64,000 bases of DNA from Shewanella sp. KX20019. Its GTDB lineage: Bacteria > Pseudomonadota > Gammaproteobacteria > Enterobacterales > Shewanellaceae. Each line of letters begins with the position of its first letter. The first letter of the stretch is position 1. The translations under genes and the position numbers were made by a program. The stretch lies in assembly GCF_016757755.1 (NCBI RefSeq), contig NZ_CP068437.1, positions 4,526,001 through 4,590,000 on the forward strand, given 5' to 3'. Of the stretch, positions 18,383 to 27,964 are shown piece after piece. A model generated the notes under the pieces. The model was not told where the DNA came from, ran no database searches, and saw nothing but the letters and a program-made list of their open reading frames with translations.

Positions 18383-19266
18383 TGCGCGGACTCCTTAATA
18401 ACGTTTAGCGCTTCTTCAACACCTGTAGGTGTTATCAGCTCTGCTGCATCCGCTTCAATATCTGGCCAAATTAACAGTAGGTAACGAATTCTGTCTAAGG
18501 CGGCTAGCGGCTGAGCGATCACAGTCGCATAGTTTTTACCATCATCTCTCTTGACCGTCATCACTCGCGCAACAGGGTAACCTTCGGGAAAACGCTTACC
18601 CAGTCCAGAAGAAACTAATAAGTCACCCGCTCGCACATCGGTACTTTTAGCGACATGGCGCAACTCAAGCTCATCAATAGAACCGGTGCCCACAGCCATC
18701 ATTCTGACATCATTGCGGGTAAGTCTAACGGGAATACCATGGGAGGTATCCGAGAGTAGTAACACCCTGCTAGTCAACTCGCTAACCTGCACCACCTGCC
18801 CGACAACACCTTGTGCATCGACTACAGGTTGACCAACATAAACACTGCTACGTGAGCCGCGGTTCAATACCACGTATTGATGAAAAGGATCGCTGGCAAC
18901 TTCCATCACTTCGGCGACGACTTTCTTAGCATCCATATGAACCGGGGAGCCTAACAGGCCGCGTAAACGGTCGTTTTCTTGGCGTAGATGCTCGAAGCGT
19001 TGCAAGCGTTCACTCATTAACAACTGCTGTCGTAATAGCTCCTTATTTTGTTTAGCCAACATATTTCGAGTAGCCAAACTTTCTGCAGATTCATCAAGTA
19101 ATACCCCAGGGATATTAGCGACATATTGCAGTGGACTTAAAAGGGAGGAGAGGGAGTTACGCACAGGCTCAAGCCTGTCATTTGCAACAAGCAAAATCAC
19201 TGACATGATGACAGCTAAGGTCAATCTAAATTGGTTGGAAATACCACGAACAAAAATTGGCTTCAT
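18379..19266 (-). CDS. mreC: Rod-shape protein MreC
   Basis: A 295-residue bitopic protein: an N-terminal membrane helix (about 12-29), a coiled coil (about 68-105) and the two beta-barrel domains with G-L-G-K-R-F-P-E-G-Y-P-V-A-R-V. It activates PBP2/RodA through its periplasmic part. The N-terminus M-K-P-I-F-x-R-G matches E. coli MreC, so the start is secure. No ribosome site is visible; instead a strong hairpin ends nine bases before the start codon (see 19276-19293). It lacks the long Pro/Ala-rich tail of E. coli MreC. Confidence 0.96.
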   Translation of the reverse strand: MKPIFVRGISNQFRLTLAVIMSVILLVANDRLEPVRNSLSSLLSPLQYVANIPGVLLDESAESLATRNMLAKQNKELLRQQLLMSERLQRFEHLRQENDRLRGLLGSPVHMDAKKVVAEVMEVASDPFHQYVVLNRGSRSSVYVGQPVVDAQGVVGQVVQVSELTSRVLLLSDTSHGIPVRLTRNDVRMMAVGTGSIDELELRHVAKSTDVRAGDLLVSSGLGKRFPEGYPVARVMTVKRDDGKNYATVIAQPLAALDRIRYLLLIWPDIEADAAELITPTGVEEALNVIKESAQ

Positions 19267-19275
19267 AAAAAGCTA

Positions 19276-19293
19276 GGGCGGTAATCACCGCCC
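19276..19293 (-). terminator. Terminator-like hairpin in the mreB-mreC gap, abutting the mreC start
   Basis: On the coding strand GGGCGG-TGATTA-CCGCCC forms a 6-bp GC-only stem. It is preceded by six A and followed by TAGC and five T that run straight into the mreC ATG at 19266. It could terminate part of the transcripts after mreB, protect the mreB 3' end, or control mreC translation. Confidence 0.7.
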
Positions 19294-19306
19294 TTTTTTA
19301 ACCGTC

Positions 19307-20356
19307 TTAAGTTTCTTCAGAGAAAAGGTCGCCGCCGTGCATATCGATCATTTCGAGGGCTTTGCCACCACCACGAGCTACACAGGTAAGTGGATCATCG
19401 GCAATCATCACTGGTATACCAGTTTCTTGCATTAATAATCGGTCCAGATCACGAATAAGCGCACCGCCCCCCGTCAATACCATACCGCGCTCTGAAATGT
19501 CAGAGGCTAATTCTGGTGGAGACTGTTCAAGTGCGACCATTACAGCACTGACAATGCCCGATAACGGCTCTTGCAGCGCTTCTAAAATTTCATTGCTATT
19601 GAGTGTAAAGCTGCGAGGAACACCTTCTGCAAGGTTACGGCCACGCACTTCAATCTCTAATACTTCATCGCCAGGGTAAGCGGTACCAATAGTATGCTTA
19701 ATACGTTCAGCAGTTGCTTCACCGATTAGGCTTCCGTAGTTGCGACGAACATAGTTGATGATAGCATCATCAAACTTGTCCCCACCGATACGAACAGATG
19801 ATGAGTAAACGACGCCGTTTAGCGAGATAATGGCGACTTCAGTGGTACCACCACCAATATCGACAACCATAGAACCTGTCGCTTCGGATACTGGAAGGCC
19901 GGCACCGATTGCGGCAGCCATTGGCTCTTCAATCAAATAGACTTCGCGCGCACCTGCACCCATGGCTGATTCGCGAATAGCACGGCGTTCAACTTGAGTT
20001 GCACCAACGGGTACGCATACCAAAACGCGAGGGCTTGGGCGGAATACACTGTTGTTATGAACTTGCTTGATAAAATGCTGTAGCATCTTTTCGGTCACAT
20101 AAAAGTCGGCGATGACACCATCTTTCATTGGACGAATTGCTTGAATATTGCCAGGAGTACGTCCTAGCATCTGCTTTGCTTCAGTACCGACGGCCGCAAC
20201 CGACTTCTGACCAGAACCAGACCGCTCCCCACGGATGGCTACCACTGAAGGTTCGTTCAAAACGATGCCCTCTTCGCGGACGTAAATTAGCGTGTTAGCT
20301 GTACCCAAATCGATCGAAAGATCATTAGAAAAAATGCCGCGTAGCTTCTTGAACAT
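19307..20356 (-). CDS. mreB: Actin-like rod-shape protein MreB
   Basis: A 349-residue MreB, the bacterial actin that forms membrane-bound filaments guiding lateral wall synthesis. Nucleotide-binding motifs are visible: D-L-G-T-A-N-T-L (phosphate 1, about 17-24), D-I-G-G-G-T-T-E-V (phosphate 2, about 166) and L-T-G-G-G-A-L-I (adenosine). Length is normal. ATG 20356. It is first of the mre operon and is preceded by 172 bases separating it from mshQ, which must hold its promoters. In E. coli the upstream neighbour is csrD; here the MSHA cluster lies between. Confidence 0.98.
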   Translation of the reverse strand: MFKKLRGIFSNDLSIDLGTANTLIYVREEGIVLNEPSVVAIRGERSGSGQKSVAAVGTEAKQMLGRTPGNIQAIRPMKDGVIADFYVTEKMLQHFIKQVHNNSVFRPSPRVLVCVPVGATQVERRAIRESAMGAGAREVYLIEEPMAAAIGAGLPVSEATGSMVVDIGGGTTEVAIISLNGVVYSSSVRIGGDKFDDAIINYVRRNYGSLIGEATAERIKHTIGTAYPGDEVLEIEVRGRNLAEGVPRSFTLNSNEILEALQEPLSGIVSAVMVALEQSPPELASDISERGMVLTGGGALIRDLDRLLMQETGIPVMIADDPLTCVARGGGKALEMIDMHGGDLFSEET

Positions 20357-20528
20357 GTAACCAGCCTGTCTCTGTGGAGTCGAAGAAAAAAGAAATCAGG
20401 TAACTTTATCATGCTTCTTGAATTCCACAAGACCGCAGACGTTAACATTTGCTAATGAAGCCAAGTTTTTGCAATATCTGCGCTAAAGAGTGAGTCAAAA
20501 GTTTGCCTTATTCACGGCTTAATGACGC

Positions 20529-23500
20529 TTAGTTAACTTCTCGCCAATATATAATGCGATCGTGGCCTCGATAGGTACCGAAGAAAGCTGTCGCCCGAGG
20601 ATCTTCAAGTGCGGCGCTATCAAAATTCCAATACCATTGTAGCCATTTATCAACATGCAACTGTAATCCAACTTCGCCCTCCGCATTGGGCGCAGGGAAG
20701 TAGATAAAGCTATTACCTAACCCAATCGCCCCCGCTTTCCCGCTGCCACCGGTGTTGGTGAAACCCTCTACGGCGCCAAGTCCGGCGTCAGGCCTCAGCA
20801 CTAAACCAGTATCGTCGACAACTGTTGCGGTTGTGGTATCGAAAACTGAACAACTGTCTTGTGCATTATTCACCCACTGAGCACTGCTATTAACATATTC
20901 GGTGCCAAGCGCTAAACGTAACTCTTCTGACGATGGACCAAAAGCATTGTGCATCACCAAGCGGCCATAGCGCATTTCAAAATTGTCATTTTCTGCAATA
21001 TCGTTAAAGGTAAAGCCGATGCACGCCTTGTCTGCAGACTCGCGATAACAGATCCCATCTTCATCGGTGACATCAGCAACCGACAGTTCTAAATCAAACT
21101 GCGCATTAAAGGGCTTTGCTAGCGATGCTGTGCGGGCATAGTGCACTTGTGCGTCAGATAAGTAAGCACGTCGAATGGTATTACTGCTATCGGTCGAGTA
21201 ATATTTCACTGTGCCAGATTTAGGGGACTCGTCTAAGACTTGCAGACCGGCGCCATCTTCAGATATAGCGCCTGAAGTATCGCTATAGCTGCGATCATTC
21301 CAAACTCTGCCGTCATAGCGCCACCAATCATCAAGTTGGTAATTGCTAGTGACTCCATTGGCTTTATTTCTGCCGACGACCTTAATGGTTGGCTCACTAC
21401 CAACCGCAAAGCCAAATGGCTGGTCCATATAAGTGAAACTAGCGCAAGTGGCACTTAGCGCTGGTGTATTCTCTTCAATCGCTAGGAAGAATGGGCTAAA
21501 ACGGCCAAATATCTCACTACTCGATTGCGACTCGCTAATAGCCACTCCCATGTAATCGATGTCGCCATCCAATGAAAAACCAATAGCCCCGACTTCTGAA
21601 TATGTTTGGTTAGTCAGTTTTAGTGGCGCACCATTGGCCTTGGTAAAGCTAATCTGGCTTTGCCCGATAGTGCCTAACCCACCGTCCATCGTGTCGTTGG
21701 AGTTAATCGCTAGCGGCGCTTTAAGTATGGGTTTTATCTTAATGTCGCTTAGCTGGAAGTTCTTTAGCGCGGGTCTACTTTTATAGGGAGTACTATCGTC
21801 AACGCCGCAAACAGCCTTAACATTCAGCTTAAAATCATCTCCCGCTTTCGCGAACAGTGCACAATCGGCGGTGATACAGCCATCACTACCAGAGTCATTA
21901 AAGAAGTGAAAACCATCAGGTGCCGAAACAAACTCATTTGTATGTTGCAGCAATTCAATATCACCACTGCCATCAGGCGCTTCAATAGAGGCACTAGCAA
22001 TTAATGCGATCTTTCCCGCCTCTGGATAATTGACATTCAAGCTAGCCTTACCGTCGCTATCAAATTTAACCTGTAGGCCTTGGGGCGTACCACTTTCAAG
22101 CGTCACTGAACTTGACGGCGTGTTTTCACTATTAACCGTAAGCTTAGCGCGCTCAATGACATCACTACTGTTAGGGCTAACGTGGTTAAAATCCATATCG
22201 ACAGTACGAGTTTCGCCGGAAAATAATGGCACGCACTGCTGAGTTTGGGTGTCCTTTTTCACTGCAAACAGCTCAAAGCTATTACTATTTTTACAGGCAG
22301 TGCTGTTGTCTACGTCAAAATATAAGCCGCTATCTGAAAATGTTAATGTACAATTTTCATTCGCCACCAATACATTATCAATGTAACAAGTGTAGGTACC
22401 GGATGGGACAGTCCCACCTAAGCCTACTTTGACGTTTCCAACCTCGGTGTGCCATAAGTCAGTCACAGTTGAGCCCACAAAAGTTTCTGTTTTATAGCTT
22501 TGGTCATCTTTAGTTAACTCGACGGTGGCCGGATCTGCTAATTCTGAATGACAGTCCACATCGCTACAGGCTCTAATGGTGATCTCTTTCGCCGCACAGG
22601 TCAGTCCATTGGAGCTGAAACTAATACGGTAATGGTTAGTTGCAGGTGGCTCGACGGTATATTCAAAGGCAAAGTAGCCAATATCCTCGACTGTATGCCG
22701 ACGCTCTGGATCTTGATAATCTTCATCAATGACAAAGCTCACTTTTTTAGAAAAAGACTCCATAGTACAACGACGCACCCAGCCACCATCAGGCCCTGCG
22801 CGTGAGTTCTTATTTGCAATAGTAATAGGTTGAGTTGAATAGTCTTGTTGATATCCGTACTGGTTAGGATAATCACACTGCTCTTGCAAACGTAGCACGC
22901 CACCAATTGAGTTCTGCGCGTTGTAAAATTCATACCTAATGCTTTCACCAGCAATATTCATACTGCCATGACCTAAACCCGCTACATATCCAATTAGCTC
23001 ATCATCATTAATCGTGCTGTAGAGCTCAGAAGCTTCTATCGCAATATCAAATTCATCACTAGCGACATTGTTAATGACCGTGGTGATAAAGCTATTATTG
23101 GCCTGAGTAAATGTTTGACCGAGCATAGCTGGTGCAGGCATTTCATCAGTTGCGCCAAAAGCGTGCTCGAAGGTCACATTGCTATAGCCAGGATTTGACC
23201 CCGAAGCGTTCTTGCCTTGGAATTTACTGGTTAAAATAGTGCCAGCTTGCAGCGCTTTTCCTCTTGCTAGAAACTTATATCCAGGCTCCATGACAAAGTA
23301 ATCAACGCTTGTCATTTTCTGAGACAACGTCGATGAACCAGATGCATTGACTTGCTGAATACTGGCATCATCAGGCCCTCTTGAAACAACTCTGACAGTG
23401 GCAGGGTTGTCACTTTTTGCAATAGCGCCATCAATAGTCGGCATGACCATTACAATTGGTGCAGCCGCGTAGCTATTGGTGAAAGAGATGGCTGCATTAC

Positions 23501-24947
23501 CACTTGAATCCAACGTGACTCTACCAAACTCAAACTGTGGAGCAGGACAAGTTAATAAGCTAGATGCTGGCACTATGGAAAGCGAGCTTTGCGAGGGCTT
23601 TTGCCAATAGAGCCTAAAAGATTCATGACCAAAGGCTTCATGAAATCTCAACTCAATAGAATGAGTACCCTGCTCTAGTGATACTTTTCCCTGATAGCTT
23701 GTGCAGTTACACGTTGCATGAGCATCATAAAAACCAGTTACCACCTCGCCATCAATTAGCAACTCGATGGCATCATCACCATCAACCGCAAAGGTGTACT
23801 CACCCGTTTCAGGAGCATCAATGAACCCTTCAAAAATACCTAAGTACAGATCTTGGTCAGCCGAATTATTGGAATGAGGGTTAATGCGACTGCCTTTTTG
23901 ATCTAGGTTAGTCTCAATCGATTCACCAATCTGCAGTGTTGTCTTCTTGACAGTATCAATTAGATCTTCAAATTCATCATGATCTTCAGGGCTATCACCT
24001 TCGTCATCCCAATCACTCGCATCATATGTACGATAGGTTAGCCCTTCGACGTTATCCTGCCCCGTTAAGCATTGAGCTGGCACGGGGGGCTTGGGAGGGT
24101 TAACTGGAGCTAAATCACAATTTGGTACCAGATCAATCAAATTGGATCTTGCATCAAATACCACTCGTGCCCTATTTGCGAGACTAATGTAATTTGCTGT
24201 TAGTGCACCTTCAACATCAGCGCCATAACTCATAACCAAGTTATGCTCTGAAACTACATGACCTCTCATGAATGAATTGGTCGCTAAATCAATATCTCCA
24301 TAACCATAGAGAACAAATAGCTCCGAACGATAAGGATATAAACGGTTGTATTGCACAAAACGATTACGCACAAAAAAAGCTACAGTACCATCGGTAGGCC
24401 ATTCCACTGTAACATTTTTTAGAATCGTTAGATTCTCTATCCAATACTGCCCCGGCTCTAACTGCAAGGTACCGGATTCCATATACAAAGACTTTAGTCG
24501 ATAAATGCCTGAACCATCTTGAGATGTAAATCTCACAGTATTACCCCTAGAAAAAACACTGTCATACTCACCGTCAGCAACCGTAATAATATTATCCACC
24601 GCATCTGACGGGCCAAGATCTTTAGTACTGCTCGAAAGGCACTGCTCAAATGACAGCCTATCACTGGGTAATTCGGCAAGGTAGTTACCAGCCTTACAAC
24701 CTTTAGCATTCCTCCCCGGATAACATGACTTACCGAAGTCTTCAACTTGCTCGCTCGGTAGCATACCGTTAGTTGGCGCATTATCAAGCCTAGAACCATT
24801 ATAAAATCGAATGAGGCTTGAGGATTGATATGAGTTAACGCCAGCTTTAAAAGTATTACGCCAATCGCCCGCCACGGCACTCCCTGTGCACAAAAGAGAT
24901 ACAAATATCAATAAAACAAATTGGAAAGATCGCTCTAATCTAATCAC
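20529..24947 (-). CDS. mshQ: MshQ, very large MSHA-pilus-associated protein with PA14 domain
   Basis: A 1472-residue secreted protein, last gene of the MSHA cluster. GTG 24947 overlaps the end of mshP by eight bases. A signal peptide (cut near A-V-A/G-D, residue 27) is followed by a beta-solenoid-like N-terminal region to about 290, a PA14 domain at roughly 293-465 (Y-L-G-I-F-E-G-F-I-D-A-P-E-T-G-E-Y-T-F), an H-type-lectin-like repeat (F-G-R-V-T-L-D, then A-P-I-V-M-V-M-P) and a long C-terminal DUF6701-like region with many cysteines. PA14 domains often bind glycans, so a tip adhesin role is plausible but inferred. No transmembrane segment apart from the signal. Confidence 0.88.
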   Translation of the reverse strand: MIRLERSFQFVLLIFVSLLCTGSAVAGDWRNTFKAGVNSYQSSSLIRFYNGSRLDNAPTNGMLPSEQVEDFGKSCYPGRNAKGCKAGNYLAELPSDRLSFEQCLSSSTKDLGPSDAVDNIITVADGEYDSVFSRGNTVRFTSQDGSGIYRLKSLYMESGTLQLEPGQYWIENLTILKNVTVEWPTDGTVAFFVRNRFVQYNRLYPYRSELFVLYGYGDIDLATNSFMRGHVVSEHNLVMSYGADVEGALTANYISLANRARVVFDARSNLIDLVPNCDLAPVNPPKPPVPAQCLTGQDNVEGLTYRTYDASDWDDEGDSPEDHDEFEDLIDTVKKTTLQIGESIETNLDQKGSRINPHSNNSADQDLYLGIFEGFIDAPETGEYTFAVDGDDAIELLIDGEVVTGFYDAHATCNCTSYQGKVSLEQGTHSIELRFHEAFGHESFRLYWQKPSQSSLSIVPASSLLTCPAPQFEFGRVTLDSSGNAAISFTNSYAAAPIVMVMPTIDGAIAKSDNPATVRVVSRGPDDASIQQVNASGSSTLSQKMTSVDYFVMEPGYKFLARGKALQAGTILTSKFQGKNASGSNPGYSNVTFEHAFGATDEMPAPAMLGQTFTQANNSFITTVINNVASDEFDIAIEASELYSTINDDELIGYVAGLGHGSMNIAGESIRYEFYNAQNSIGGVLRLQEQCDYPNQYGYQQDYSTQPITIANKNSRAGPDGGWVRRCTMESFSKKVSFVIDEDYQDPERRHTVEDIGYFAFEYTVEPPATNHYRISFSSNGLTCAAKEITIRACSDVDCHSELADPATVELTKDDQSYKTETFVGSTVTDLWHTEVGNVKVGLGGTVPSGTYTCYIDNVLVANENCTLTFSDSGLYFDVDNSTACKNSNSFELFAVKKDTQTQQCVPLFSGETRTVDMDFNHVSPNSSDVIERAKLTVNSENTPSSSVTLESGTPQGLQVKFDSDGKASLNVNYPEAGKIALIASASIEAPDGSGDIELLQHTNEFVSAPDGFHFFNDSGSDGCITADCALFAKAGDDFKLNVKAVCGVDDSTPYKSRPALKNFQLSDIKIKPILKAPLAINSNDTMDGGLGTIGQSQISFTKANGAPLKLTNQTYSEVGAIGFSLDGDIDYMGVAISESQSSSEIFGRFSPFFLAIEENTPALSATCASFTYMDQPFGFAVGSEPTIKVVGRNKANGVTSNYQLDDWWRYDGRVWNDRSYSDTSGAISEDGAGLQVLDESPKSGTVKYYSTDSSNTIRRAYLSDAQVHYARTASLAKPFNAQFDLELSVADVTDEDGICYRESADKACIGFTFNDIAENDNFEMRYGRLVMHNAFGPSSEELRLALGTEYVNSSAQWVNNAQDSCSVFDTTTATVVDDTGLVLRPDAGLGAVEGFTNTGGSGKAGAIGLGNSFIYFPAPNAEGEVGLQLHVDKWLQWYWNFDSAALEDPRATAFFGTYRGHDRIIYWREVN

Positions 24948-25449
24948 GTGCTTCTACCTCCACGGTGCGATTCACACGGATGCAACTGGCATCGCTATTG
25001 CTACCTGAGCCACATTGTCCGGTGCTACAGGTTGCAGTACTTCTTATAAGGTATTGAGTCATATTAATCGGCAGTGTTGTAGTGCTGACAGCGTTGCAGC
25101 TGATAACAACCGAGCAGCCATGAAACCCGACCAAACCAGTATCAGTTCCAATATTCCATGGTACTTTAGCTGCGTTAGTATTACAGGTCCCCACACCGAC
25201 TTGATCGACAGGAAAAAGTTCGGCTAAAGCGCGATCTGCACCGCTATTGGCTGCGGAAAATGCCCGTGCTCCCCACACTTCAAGGCTAATTTGTTGATCG
25301 GCATCATCTAGCACATTGATCAATGCCGCTGCCAGTAAGAACATCACAGTGATGATAAACACACCAATTATCAATGCGCTACCACGCTGCTTAGTTAAAA
25401 GCTGCACTTGAATACGGTTCAATCTTTTTTGCGACCGGTTAAGGGACAT
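24940..25449 (-). CDS. mshP: MshP, MSHA minor-pilin/PilX-like protein
   Basis: A 169-residue protein with one N-terminal hydrophobic helix behind Q-R-G-S-A-L-I-I-G, the PilX/GspK-type layout in which Gly-Ser replaces the usual Gly-Phe-T/S-L processing site. The C-terminal part carries several cysteines. It is likely a minor component of the pilus initiation complex. ATG 25449 overlaps the mshO 3' end by 11 bases, and its own end overlaps mshQ. Confidence 0.87.
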   Translation of the reverse strand: MSLNRSQKRLNRIQVQLLTKQRGSALIIGVFIITVMFLLAAALINVLDDADQQISLEVWGARAFSAANSGADRALAELFPVDQVGVGTCNTNAAKVPWNIGTDTGLVGFHGCSVVISCNAVSTTTLPINMTQYLIRSTATCSTGQCGSGSNSDASCIRVNRTVEVEARD

Positions 25450-26317
25450 TTATCACCTGCACTTGATGATGATACTGTAGCGATTGCCCCTGCACATCAA
25501 ACAGGGGGTTGAGATGAACAATGGCATTATTCTGTAATGTGCCGGGGGAATAAGCCATTGGGTTATTTGTCGCTATGGTATTCACTATATTCTCGGCCAT
25601 TAGTACCCCGGCTCCCATATTAGCAGGGGGGGGCTGGTTTATCGGGTTATTAAAGCCGTAACCGGCGTAGCGATTAAGCTGGGCTAGCTCGTCGGTGACC
25701 TTCTCAAAACAGTAACTCACAGCGCCAGTCACACCAAAGTAGCGCTGCCGCGGTGACATCTCGTCAAACTGGACACTTCTTTCAAATTCCACATCTGTGG
25801 CATTGGTAAGCGCACTGTTGGTGATCTCTTTTATAGCAAATAGTTTACCCGTCGTGCCATTGGCGGAGGTGTACACATCTGCAGGCCTTAGAGGATAAAC
25901 GAGTAACTGTTGATCTTTAGTTAGCGGCGCACTATCGCTTGCTTGCATGACTAACGCCGTATCAGCCGACGGCAGAGGCTTTATTGGCGCTAGGATATAA
26001 GAAGCGCTAGATGCAATCGGCATCATCTCAATGCATTGCCAATCATCGCCACTGCTGCGAACGCGAATACTATTAGGCACCGCATTGCGAATGTCTCGAG
26101 TCATGCGCTCTATGGCAAAGCGGCTTTGACTCATCACCTGTTCAACAGAAGTTGAATCAATAAATATGCGAGTACCAAAAAGAAGAAAACTACTCACGCC
26201 CAGCACCAGAATACCAAGAATAATAACAACGGTGACCATTTCGACCAAAGTAAAACCGCTAGCCTGAAGACTTAGACCTCCTCTACGGCGAGGATTAATC
26301 ATTAATGGCTTAGACAT
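25439..26317 (-). CDS. mshO: MshO, MSHA minor pilin
   Basis: A 292-residue type IV pilin-like protein (PilW/GspJ type). The prepilin site is S-G-F-T-L-V-E-M, with Glu at +5 and a 20-residue hydrophobic helix behind an unusually long Arg/Gly-rich leader of about 20 residues. The start ATG shares one base with the mshD stop (TAATG). It probably forms part of the priming tip complex with MshC, D and P. Confidence 0.9.
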   Translation of the reverse strand: MSKPLMINPRRRGGLSLQASGFTLVEMVTVVIILGILVLGVSSFLLFGTRIFIDSTSVEQVMSQSRFAIERMTRDIRNAVPNSIRVRSSGDDWQCIEMMPIASSASYILAPIKPLPSADTALVMQASDSAPLTKDQQLLVYPLRPADVYTSANGTTGKLFAIKEITNSALTNATDVEFERSVQFDEMSPRQRYFGVTGAVSYCFEKVTDELAQLNRYAGYGFNNPINQPPPANMGAGVLMAENIVNTIATNNPMAYSPGTLQNNAIVHLNPLFDVQGQSLQYHHQVQVINVP

Positions 26318-26928
26318 TAATAGTTCCTCCGGATAGCGTTATAGGTGATCACCTCACCGCTCGGTGTTGTTACATTGATGGTCACCAGTTTACTATTTAG
26401 GCTGAGGGGGTCGTTATACGCAACTATCACTTCTAAGCCATAGTTGATGTAGCGGCTGGCATAAGTGTCGCTGATATTAAGCATATTGCTGTTAATGTTC
26501 AGTCCCATGTAGTCATCGACATCGTTATAGTCATTGCGTCTCTCTGCAACGCCTGAAATAGTATCAGGCCCAAGGTCGTCCCCACTGGTACAAGGCAATC
26601 CAGCGGGTAACCCTAGCAAAGGCTTGGCTATCGCGCCACAAGCGGGCACTCCGCCATTGGAGTTGGTGTTCTGGTCATAACGCTTGCCCCAGATCTCGTT
26701 CAATACCGAATGCGCCAGCTCCGCTGAACGCACTCTATGCAGGCTGTCGGCGGCCCGATCAGCTTGAGGAAACAACATGCTTGTGAGCATAACAAAGGCA
26801 ATACTAATCACTACCATGCCGACGACTAACTCTATCAGGGTGAAGCCCTTACGGAGCTGTAAACCACTGCGTTGTGGTAAATAACTGTTCTGTCGTGAGT
26901 GTGTATCCAACAATGATTTAGTCCGCAT
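26317..26928 (-). CDS. mshD: MshD, MSHA minor pilin
   Basis: A 203-residue pilin-like protein of PilV/GspI type. I start at ATG 26928 (M-R-T-K-S-L-L-D), overlapping the mshC stop by 11 bases, rather than at an upstream in-frame codon deep inside mshC. The prepilin motif is K-G-F-T-L-I-E-L-V-V-G-M, preceded by a leader of 27 residues, which is long. Two cysteines (A-C-G-A, L-P-C-T-S-G) may form a disulfide. Confidence 0.9.
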   Translation of the reverse strand: MRTKSLLDTHSRQNSYLPQRSGLQLRKGFTLIELVVGMVVISIAFVMLTSMLFPQADRAADSLHRVRSAELAHSVLNEIWGKRYDQNTNSNGGVPACGAIAKPLLGLPAGLPCTSGDDLGPDTISGVAERRNDYNDVDDYMGLNINSNMLNISDTYASRYINYGLEVIVAYNDPLSLNSKLVTINVTTPSGEVITYNAIRRNY

Positions 26929-27385
26929 GAATATAGCCCTCGGATTCAATGGCAATCCATTGGGTCTCGTCCGCTTTAACTGTAATACACCTACCAGAGC
27001 AGCGACTACCATCAACTATTGGCACACCTTGAGTATTAAACTCAACGTGAAAGCTAGTTTTAGTGCCAACAAACAACGCTGCGCCACCTTGAAAGGTTTG
27101 CACAGCATCGGTGCGCACTGGCGTACCGCTACACGCGCCATTAAAACGGGAAAGTTGATACTGAGTTGGCGTGACAGACAAACGATAGCAGCGATCTTGA
27201 TTGTTCATCGCCATGATCTGCACTTTACGCAGCTCAGCAATAAACTCTTCTCGCAGAGTAAAGGCACTGTAGCTTGAGGCTGTAAACAGACGTGGAATAA
27301 CCACCACCGAGAGAATGGCAATAAGAATAATAGTGGTCACCAGCTCTACTAAGGTAAAGCCTGCGCGTCGGTGCGCTGTAAGCAT
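26918..27385 (-). CDS. mshC: MshC, MSHA minor pilin
   Basis: A 155-residue GspH/FimT-type pseudopilin-like protein. The short leader M-L-T-A-H-R-R-A-G precedes F-T-L-V-E-L-V-T-T. The C-terminal C-S-G-R-C region resembles other MshC proteins. ATG 27385. It begins the second half of the pilin genes and is separated from the mshA genes by 617 bases containing a terminator and the 133-bp repeats, so mshCDOPQ may be transcribed from its own promoter. Confidence 0.88.
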   Translation of the reverse strand: MLTAHRRAGFTLVELVTTIILIAILSVVVIPRLFTASSYSAFTLREEFIAELRKVQIMAMNNQDRCYRLSVTPTQYQLSRFNGACSGTPVRTDAVQTFQGGAALFVGTKTSFHVEFNTQGVPIVDGSRCSGRCITVKADETQWIAIESEGYIHAD

Positions 27386-27419
27386 TGTCAGTCCTGATTG
27401 ATGCTGCGGAGCAGTAATA

Positions 27420-27473
27420 GCTGGTTCTAGGTTCTAGGCTCGAGTACTAGAGGTTCTAGATTCTAGATTCTAG
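27420..27473. repeat. CTAG-rich simple sequence flanking the 133-bp array
   Basis: The stretch repeats TTCTAG-like hexamers (GGTTCTAG, GTTCTAGGCT, TACTAGAGG, TTCTAGATTCTAG). The same motif returns at the junctions and right end of the array. CTAG is usually rare in bacterial DNA, so its density here stands out. Confidence 0.75.
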
Positions 27474-27869
27474 CAAAGCACAAAATCAACATCAAAAGCC
27501 AAAGGGTGTTTTCTGTTGATTTCCTAGCAGGACGTAGTCCGCCCTAGTCGTGAGCTAGCGAACGTCCTAGTACCTAGGACCTTCACTGCTTTCAGATAGA
27601 TTCTAGCAAAGCACAAAATCAACATCAAAAGCCAAAGGGTGTTTTCTGTTGATTTCCTAGCAGGACGTAGTCCGTCCTAGTCGTGAGCTAGCGAACGTCC
27701 TAGTACCTAGGACCTTCTCTGCTTTCAGATTGGTTCTAGCAAAGCACAAAATCAACATCAAAAGCCAAAGGGTGTTTTCTGTTGATTTCCTAGCAGGACG
27801 TAGTCCGCCCTAGTAGTGAGCTAGCGAACCTCCTAGTACCTAGGACCTTCTCTGCTTTCAGATTGGTTC
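27471..27869. repeat. Three tandem copies of a 133-bp palindrome-rich unit
   Basis: Unit starts at 27471, 27604 and 27737, each beginning TAGCAAAGCACAAAATCAAC and nearly identical. Each unit contains inverted arms AAATCAACA/TGTTGATTT (27483-27491 with 27514-27522 in copy 1) and GTCCTAG-TAC-CTAGGAC (27564-27580 in copy 1; one arm base changed in copy 3). No gene is seen in it. It looks like amplified intergenic repeat elements able to form hairpins in DNA or RNA. Confidence 0.92.
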
Positions 27870-27964
27870 TAGGTTCTAATACTGCAGACACTTGACTACA
27901 GTGTCTAACACTTTAATTAGTATGGCAAACTAATCACGTTTATAACGTGATTAGTTATAAAAAA

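Noticed and set aside
27471..27869. CRISPR array
   Set aside because: The units are 133 bp, contiguous and nearly identical, with no unique spacers and no cas genes.
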